DNA from: an uncultured Methylibium sp.
GTDB lineage: Bacteria > Pseudomonadota > Gammaproteobacteria > Burkholderiales > Burkholderiaceae_C
Direction of reading: 5' to 3'
Assembly (NCBI RefSeq): GCF_902826655.1
Contig: NZ_CADEFR010000032.1
Span: 1 to 39,340, forward strand
Length of the DNA stretch: 39,340 nt
The notes under the pieces are model-generated. The model had not been told where the DNA came from and ran no database searches. It saw only the letters and a list, made by a program, of their open reading frames with translations. A program made the position numbers and the translations under genes. The stretch's first letter is position 1. Each line of letters begins with the position of its first letter. This document shows positions 34,260-39,340 of this stretch, one piece after another.

Positions 34260-35378
34260 ATGCAAGTGCTGGCCACGCCGAAGCTCCGCGCCCCTTCCAT
34301 CGAGACGGTGTCGATCGATCTCGGGGAGCGCAGCTACCCGATTCACATCGGGCAGGGTCTGCTCGGCGACCCGGGCAGCTACGACGCCGTACCGCGTGGC
34401 TCGATGGCCGTCATCGTCAGCAATGCCACCGTGGCGCCGCTCTATGCGGCGGCCCTCGAGGCTGCCCTGAAGTCGCGTCATCGCCAGGTGGAGCTGGTCA
34501 CGCTGCCGGATGGCGAGGACCACAAGGACTGGACCACGCTGAACCTGATCTTCGACCGGCTGCTGGCCGTCGGGGCCGACCGCAAGACCGTGCTCTACGC
34601 GCTGGGGGGTGGCGTGGTCGGTGACATGACGGGATTTGCCGCGGCGAGCTTCATGCGCGGCGTGCCCTTCGTCCAGGTGCCGACCACCCTGCTCGCGCAG
34701 GTCGACTCGTCGGTGGGCGGCAAGACCGGCATCAACCATCCGCGCGGCAAGAACATGATCGGCGCCTTCCATCAGCCCTTGTGCGTGGTGGCCGACCTGG
34801 ACAGCCTGCGCTCGCTGCCGGCACGAGAGCTGCGGGCCGGTCTGGCCGAGGTGATCAAGTACGGGCCGATCGCCGACGTGCCCTTCCTCGACTGGATCGA
34901 GGCGCATCTCGACGACCTGCTGGCCGGGGATCCGGCCGCCCTGCGTCACGCCGTGCGGCGCTCGTGCGAGATCAAGGCGCTGGTCGTCGGCGCGGACGAG
35001 CGCGAATCCGGCCTGCGCGCGATCCTGAACTTCGGCCACACCTTCGGCCACGCGATCGAGGCAGGGCTCGGCTACGGTGTGTGGCTGCACGGTGAGGCGG
35101 TGGGCTGCGGGATGGCGATGGCGGCCGCGCTGTCGTCCCGCCTGGGTCTGCTGGCCGAAAGCGATGCGCAACGCCTGGTGCGGCTGATCGAGCGCGCGGG
35201 TCTGCCGGTCCGCGGTCCGGCTCTTGGCGCCGACCGCTATCTCGCCTTGATGCGGGCCGACAAGAAGGCCGAAGCCGGCGAGATCCGTTTCGTCGTGCTG
35301 GACGGCCTGGGTCGTGCGGTCCTGCGCGGTGCACCGGACGACATCGTCCGCCAGGTGCTCGCGCAACACGGCGACTGA
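34260..35378 (+). CDS. aroB: 3-dehydroquinate synthase
   Basis: AroB converts DAHP to 3-dehydroquinate using NAD and a divalent metal, the second step of the shikimate pathway. The 372-residue product has [53 protein letters not shown] (NAD-binding glycine motif), [45 protein letters not shown] (metal Glu) and [20 protein letters not shown] with [10 protein letters not shown] (metal His residues). The N-terminus is about ten residues longer than usual. The ATG at 34260 has no Shine-Dalgarno; see the promoter entry. Confidence 0.96.
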   Translation: MQVLATPKLRAPSIETVSIDLGERSYPIHIGQGLLGDPGSYDAVPRGSMAVIVSNATVAPLYAAALEAALKSRHRQVELVTLPDGEDHKDWTTLNLIFDRLLAVGADRKTVLYALGGGVVGDMTGFAAASFMRGVPFVQVPTTLLAQVDSSVGGKTGINHPRGKNMIGAFHQPLCVVADLDSLRSLPARELRAGLAEVIKYGPIADVPFLDWIEAHLDDLLAGDPAALRHAVRRSCEIKALVVGADERESGLRAILNFGHTFGHAIEAGLGYGVWLHGEAVGCGMAMAAALSSRLGLLAESDAQRLVRLIERAGLPVRGPALGADRYLALMRADKKAEAGEIRFVVLDGLGRAVLRGAPDDIVRQVLAQHGD

Positions 35379-35398
35379 GCACGGCCCATCGCTGGCGC

Positions 35399-36547
35399 AT
35401 GGAGCTCGCGCGCTACGCCAGCCACAGCCAGGTCAGCCGCGGCCGGCGCCATGCCGAGCCTCCTGCACCGACGCGCGACGCCTACCAGCGCGATCGCGAC
35501 CGCATCGTGCACTCGACGGCGTTTCGGCGTCTGGTCTACAAGACGCAGGTCTTCCTCAATCACGAAGGCGACCTGTTCCGCACGCGGATGACGCACTCGC
35601 TCGAAGTCGCGCAACTGGCCCGGTCGATCGCTCGCGCGCTGGCGCTCAACGAGGACCTGACCGAAGCCATCGCACTGGCCCACGACCTGGGTCACACCCC
35701 GTTCGGTCATGCCGGACAGGAAGCGCTCGATCGCTGCCTGCGCAAGGCGGCGCCCGACAGCGCCGGTTTCGAACACAACCTGCAGTCGCTGCGGGTGGTC
35801 GATCGCCTCGAGGAACGCTACGCGGCCTTCGACGGCCTGAACCTCAGCTTCGAGACGCGCGAGGGCATTCTCAAGCACTGCTCGCGACGCAACGCCGTTG
35901 CGCTCGAGGCGGACGAGCCCGGTGGCGTCGGCCGACGCTTCCTCGACGGCAGCCAGCCCGGGCTGGAGGCTCAGCTGTGCAACCTGGCCGACGAGATCGC
36001 CTACAACGCGCACGATCTGGACGACGGTGTGCGCTCCGGTCTCATCACCGTCGAGCAGTTGGAGGGCGTGCCGCTCGTGGCCCGCCATCTGGCCGCTGCG
36101 CGCGCGGAGCATCCGGGCCTGGTCGGTCGGCGTCTGCTCTACGAGATGCTCCGGCGTTTGCTGTCGGCGCAGGTGCTGGATGTGATCGCCGCGACGCGGC
36201 TTGCGCTGTCCGACCATGCGCCGCACAGCGTCGAGCGGGTCCGTGCCTTGCCCGCGCTGCTGCGTTTCTCGGACGCCATGCGTGCAGAGAGCACCGAGCT
36301 CAAGCGCTTCCTCTTTGCGCAGCTGTACCGGCATCCGCAGGTCCACGAGACCAGCGCGCAGGCGCAGGCCGTGATCGGCGACCTCTTCTCCGCCTATGCC
36401 GGGGGGCTCGCTCCCGCCGGCGCCCTGCGGCCCGATGTCGAGCCGACACGTGCTGTAGCCGACTACATCGCCGGCATGACGGATCGCTACGCGTTGCGGG
36501 AGCATCACCGCCTGACCGGGCATCGGGTGTTTCCCTCAATGGGCTGA
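35399..36547 (+). CDS. dgt: Deoxyguanosinetriphosphate triphosphohydrolase-like protein (HD domain)
   Basis: A dNTP triphosphohydrolase of the Dgt family, which releases triphosphate from dNTPs. The 382-residue product has the family start RDAYQRDRDRIVHSTAFRRL, VYKTQVFLNHEGDLFRTRMT and the HD metal ligands: His66 (RMTHSLEVAQ), His95-Asp96 (ALAHDLGHTPFGHAG) and a distal Asp in LADEIAYNAHDLDDG. The length fits the short type-2 dGTPase-like class rather than E. coli Dgt. It follows aroB by 20 bp, the usual place in Burkholderiales, and probably belongs to the same transcript. Confidence 0.93.
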   Translation: MELARYASHSQVSRGRRHAEPPAPTRDAYQRDRDRIVHSTAFRRLVYKTQVFLNHEGDLFRTRMTHSLEVAQLARSIARALALNEDLTEAIALAHDLGHTPFGHAGQEALDRCLRKAAPDSAGFEHNLQSLRVVDRLEERYAAFDGLNLSFETREGILKHCSRRNAVALEADEPGGVGRRFLDGSQPGLEAQLCNLADEIAYNAHDLDDGVRSGLITVEQLEGVPLVARHLAAARAEHPGLVGRRLLYEMLRRLLSAQVLDVIAATRLALSDHAPHSVERVRALPALLRFSDAMRAESTELKRFLFAQLYRHPQVHETSAQAQAVIGDLFSAYAGGLAPAGALRPDVEPTRAVADYIAGMTDRYALREHHRLTGHRVFPSMG

Positions 36548-36579
36548 GACAGGCTGCTCCACGTCGTGTCAACAAATTG

Positions 36580-36629
36580 CAACATCGAGTGTTGCCCCGA
36601 TGTTGTCCCTGGAAGGCCGTCGATATATT
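36580..36629 (+). promoter_or_regulatory. Promoter and inverted-repeat operator region of the second porin
   Basis: TTGTCC (36603-36608) and TATATT (36624-36629) are 15 bases apart; TATTGC at 36626-36631 with a 17-base spacer is an alternative. An 8-bp perfect inverted repeat CAACATCG/CGATGTTG (36580-36587 and 36598-36605) overlaps the -35. Nested in it, GCAACA/TGTTGC (36579-36584 and 36590-36595) forms another. This looks like a binding site for a dimeric regulator or an alternative RNA hairpin at the end of dgt, without a T run. Confidence 0.45.
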
Positions 36630-36722
36630 GCCGCCAGACAGCTGCCTACCGCACTGTGGCTGAGCCGTGCGACCCGCCAAGGGCCGCTGTAGACGATTCC
36701 AAGAACCTTAGGAGATAGCTCG

Positions 36723-37850
36723 ATGAAGAAATCCCTGCTCGCTCTTGCCGCGCTGTCGGCCATCGCTGGCGCCGCGCAGGCCCAGTCGAGCGTCACGCTG
36801 TACGGCATCGTCGATGCTGCGGTTCGTATCTCGGACAACGAAGGCGCTGGCAAGGACACCGTGACCCGCATGGTGGGTGGCGGCCTGTCGCAGAGCCGCT
36901 GGGGCATGACGATCAACGAGGACCTCGGCGGTGGCCTCCGTGCGGTGGCCAACATGGAGCAGCGCTTCACGTCGGACGACGGCGCCCTGGCCAACGTCGC
37001 CCAGTGGTCGCAAGTCTGGGTCGGCCTGCAGTCGAGCACGCTGGGTCGCGTCACCCTCGGGCGTCAGTACAGCGTGATCTTCGACGTGGTCACGTCGACC
37101 TACCCGTCGTTCAAGTTCTCGCCTTACATCGAGACCTTCAAGCACGAGACGGTGTTCATGGGCAACGGCGGCACCAATGCCGGCGCGGCCGCGACGAACT
37201 ACTACGCGCGCTTCCCGAACAGCGTGAAGTACACGCTGGCCACCGGCGGTCTGCTGCTGGCGGCCCAGGTGAGCGCTGGTGAGGGCAGCCCCGACGTCGC
37301 CAAGTCCATGGGCCTGGCGGGCCGCTACACCTTCGGCGCCTTCGCGCTGGGCGGTGGCTACATCCAGACCGAAGCCCTCAATGGCACCAAGGCCGACAAC
37401 TACAACATCGGCGGTTCGTTCACGTCGGGCCCGTTCTACGCCAACGTGGCCTACTACAAGAACGAGTGGGACACTGGCTACCCGGTGACGCAGATCCCGA
37501 CGCTGCTGCTCGGCACCGGCCTGACCGTGGCGCTGCCCACCATCGCCGGCCAGACGAAGGAACGCGAGCTCACGACCGCTGGCGTCACGTTCAACATCAC
37601 GCCGGCGTTGCTGATCGGCGGCCAGTACTGGTACATCGAGCAATCGAACACCGCCGGCGTCAACACCGGCAAGATCGACTCGTTTGCCTTCCTGGTCGAC
37701 TACGCCTTCTCCAAGCGCACCGACGCCTATGCGGTGGTCGACTACGTGAAGCTGAAGGGCGGCATGATCGTGAACGGCACGCAGGCTGCGGTCGGTGGCC
37801 CGGCCGATGACCGTACGTCCTTCATGGTCGGCGTGCGCCACCGCTTCTGA
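36723..37850 (+). CDS. Gram-negative porin (Burkholderiales trimeric type), second copy
   Basis: A 375-residue general porin. The signal peptide MKKSLLALAALSAIAGAAQA is followed by QSSVTLYGIVDAAVRISDNE and the barrel motifs SRWGMTINEDLGGGLRAVAN, WVGLQSSTLGRVTLGRQYSV, NSVKYTLATGGLLLAAQVSA and YAFSKRTDAYAVVDYVKLKG. The C-terminus MVGVRHRF ends in the required Phe. A TTAGGAGATAG ribosome site precedes the ATG. Strongly GC-biased, uniform codon use suggests high expression. It is related to, but clearly different from, the porin at 16217 (different loops and codon use). It has its own promoter and terminator. Confidence 0.96.
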   Translation: MKKSLLALAALSAIAGAAQAQSSVTLYGIVDAAVRISDNEGAGKDTVTRMVGGGLSQSRWGMTINEDLGGGLRAVANMEQRFTSDDGALANVAQWSQVWVGLQSSTLGRVTLGRQYSVIFDVVTSTYPSFKFSPYIETFKHETVFMGNGGTNAGAAATNYYARFPNSVKYTLATGGLLLAAQVSAGEGSPDVAKSMGLAGRYTFGAFALGGGYIQTEALNGTKADNYNIGGSFTSGPFYANVAYYKNEWDTGYPVTQIPTLLLGTGLTVALPTIAGQTKERELTTAGVTFNITPALLIGGQYWYIEQSNTAGVNTGKIDSFAFLVDYAFSKRTDAYAVVDYVKLKGGMIVNGTQAAVGGPADDRTSFMVGVRHRF

Positions 37851-37883
37851 TCGACGTCACCCGGGCGACCGGGTACAACTCCA

Positions 37884-37910
37884 GGGCACCGCAAGGTGCC
37901 CTTTTTCTTT
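37884..37910 (+). terminator. Intrinsic terminator of the second porin gene
   Basis: A 7-bp stem GGGCACC/GGTGCCC (37884-37890 with 37895-37901) around the stable loop GCAA is followed by CTTT-rich sequence with five T at 37902-37906. It lies 33 bp after the porin stop, the same distance as in the first porin. Confidence 0.88.
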
Positions 37911-37931
37911 CCGCTTCTCCTTTCAAGCCCC

Positions 37932-38624
37932 GTGGCCCGTCTGCCCCGTCTCGCGATCGCCGGCTTGCCGCACCTGGTGAGCCAGCGCGCCCAGCACCAG
38001 CAGCCCATGGTTCGCGACGACGAGGACCGGATGCGCTTCGTGCAGTACCTGCAGCAGATGGCGGACGAGCGCGGCGTCGCCGTTCACGCCTATGGCTTGC
38101 GCGACGACCGCTTCGATCTGGTCGTGACACCGGTCGATGCGTCGGCGCTGAGTCGCTTCATGCAGTCCTTGTCGCGTCGCCATGCGCATGACTTCAATCG
38201 TCGTCATGGGCGGTCGGGCAGTCTGTGGGAAGGGCGCTTCCGCGCGGCGCCGATCGATCCGTCGGCCTGGCTCGTGCCTTGCATGCGCTACGTCGAGCAG
38301 AGTGACGGTTCCGTCGGTGGCGCGATCGCCGTGATGGGCGTCCCGCGATCCAGCCTCGGGCATCACACCGGACAAGGAACGCTGGCCTGGATCGTCGACC
38401 CGCCAGCCTACTGGGCCTTGGGGAACACACCGTTCGAGCGCGGTGCCAGCTATCGGTCTTTGTCAGAGCATGCGCTCACTCCTGGAGAACTCCTTGCGAT
38501 CGAGGCTGCATTGCGCGGTGGCTGGATCCTGGGCTCGGCCGACTTCGGCCGGAGTGTCGCGGTCGACGTGAGCAGGGCGATCCTTCCCAGACGTCGCGGA
38601 CGCCCTCGCAAGTTGGCAGCATAG
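37932..38624 (+). CDS. RAYT/IS200-like transposase-family protein lacking catalytic residues
   Basis: The 230-residue product has the architecture of REP-associated tyrosine transposases (Y1/HUH fold): RLPRLAIAGLPHLVSQRAQH, DDEDRMRFVQYL, VAVHAYGL...VVTP, MQSLSRRH...FNRRHGRSGS, LWEGRFRAAP, YWALGNTPFERG and a C-terminal basic, AT-hook-like RRRGRPRK. The metal-binding NHVH motif expected at residues 59-62 reads DRFD, so both His are gone. The catalytic Tyr expected near residue 84 is His, and the ELNPVRAG motif is replaced by EQSDGSVGG. The frame is intact. It is probably a catalytically dead, possibly domesticated, DNA-binding protein. The GTG at 37932 lies just after the porin terminator; the ORF extension upstream runs through that hairpin. 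Confidence 0.8.
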   Translation: MARLPRLAIAGLPHLVSQRAQHQQPMVRDDEDRMRFVQYLQQMADERGVAVHAYGLRDDRFDLVVTPVDASALSRFMQSLSRRHAHDFNRRHGRSGSLWEGRFRAAPIDPSAWLVPCMRYVEQSDGSVGGAIAVMGVPRSSLGHHTGQGTLAWIVDPPAYWALGNTPFERGASYRSLSEHALTPGELLAIEAALRGGWILGSADFGRSVAVDVSRAILPRRRGRPRKLAA

Positions 38625-38665
38625 TCATATGTCCCCAATAAAATTCACTTGCGATGCCGCTTTAG

Positions 38666-38692
38666 ATTAATAGGTGCCTGTCACCATTTAAT
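38666..38692. repeat. REP-like imperfect palindrome downstream of the RAYT-family gene
   Basis: ATTAATAGGTG and CACCATTTAAT pair at 9 of 11 positions around CCTGT. The core GGTGCCTGTCACC resembles short palindromes I recall next to RAYT genes in proteobacteria, but no database check was possible. It stands in an AT-rich stretch, unusual for this genome, within the 132-bp RAYT-gltB gap. Confidence 0.45.
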
Positions 38693-38697
38693 TCTTG

Positions 38698-38726
38698 TTG
38701 TCAGCATTGCTGCGCTGCAGTAGCCT
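38698..38726 (+). promoter_or_regulatory. Candidate gltB promoter
   Basis: TTGTCA (38698-38703, 5 of 6), a 17-base spacer and TAGCCT (38721-38726, 3 of 6). The leader of about 25 bases carries ACAGGAGAG before the gltB ATG. It begins six bases after the REP-like palindrome. Confidence 0.4.
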
Positions 38727-38756
38727 TCACGCCCGTCTGCCTGACAGGAGAGCGCC

Positions 38757-39340
<584 letters not shown>

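Noticed and set aside
31392-35369. A 1325-codon open frame on the minus strand opposite pilQ-aroK-aroB
   Set aside because: It is antisense to four confidently recognised genes, its translation is low-complexity Arg/Asp/Gln/His-rich without domains, and such frames are expected opposite G/C-ending codons.
37896-37931. Upstream ATG start for the RAYT-family protein (MPFFFPLLLSSP...)
   Set aside because: This start lies inside the second porin's terminator hairpin, and the added residues look like a chance hydrophobic stretch translated from the T-run; the family start matches the GTG at 37932.

Overview
The window comes from the chromosome of a high-GC betaproteobacterium, most likely a burkholderialean of the Rubrivivax/Leptothrix/Methylibium (Sphaerotilaceae) kind. 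The basis is the very high GC with GC-rich third positions, Burkholderiales-type trimeric porins (MKKSLLALAAL...QSSVTLYG), the linkage pilMNOPQ-aroK-aroB-dgt-...-gltB, cyaY facing lptM-lysA, and a type II secretion locus with gspC divergent from gspG. Genus is inferred from gene order and protein style, not from a search. Nearly everything is core chromosome. I saw no tRNA, rRNA, CRISPR array, prophage or intact insertion sequence.

Layout. 1-9201: type II secretion (general secretory pathway) locus. gspG-H-I-J-K-L-M-N-D-E run leftward and gspE leaves the window; gspC runs rightward from a short divergent promoter region. 9214-11777: a cyclic-nucleotide/CBS/DUF294 nucleotidyltransferase-like signalling protein, overlapping by 4 bp with a DEDDh 3'-5' exonuclease. 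11806-14570 (leftward): a divergent CobT-like phosphoribosyltransferase and biosynthetic threonine deaminase ilvA. 14645-14770: a candidate small RNA with its own promoter, an anti-Shine-Dalgarno loop and an intrinsic terminator. 14872-15940: an OsmC-like protein and coq7 (ubiquinone hydroxylase), convergent. 16217-18054: a porin and a DUF3047-like lipoprotein whose signal peptide overlaps the porin terminator. 18138-24041: a dipeptide/oligopeptide ABC transporter (binding protein, two permeases, two ATPases) with a small lipoprotein gene inside the operon. 24038-25467 (leftward): lptM-lysA. 25483-25848: cyaY. 25850-28231 (leftward): mrcA (PBP1a). 28475-36547: pilMNOPQ (type IV pilus alignment complex and secretin), aroK, aroB and dgt. 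36723-37850: a second porin. 37932-38624: a RAYT-family protein that has lost its catalytic residues, followed by a REP-like palindrome. 38757-end: start of gltB (glutamate synthase large subunit).

How the parts work together. The window holds two envelope-spanning secretin machines (GspD and PilQ, each with its inner-membrane platform), outer-membrane porins, a peptide importer, peptidoglycan synthesis (mrcA, plus lysA for lysine; its substrate meso-DAP is also a wall precursor) and the LPS-assembly lipoprotein LptM. The rest is amino-acid and cofactor metabolism (ilvA, aroKB, gltB, coq7, CobT-like, cyaY). Genes are packed tightly, with many 1-4 bp stop/start overlaps.

Most interesting items: the candidate C-rich small RNA upstream of ilvA, the catalytically degenerate RAYT with an adjacent palindrome next to gltB, the CobT paralogue with Asp at the expected catalytic Glu, a porin terminator embedded in a lipoprotein signal-peptide region, and several genes (aroB, lptM, possibly gspC) whose -10 boxes lie so close to the ATG that leaderless transcripts are predicted.
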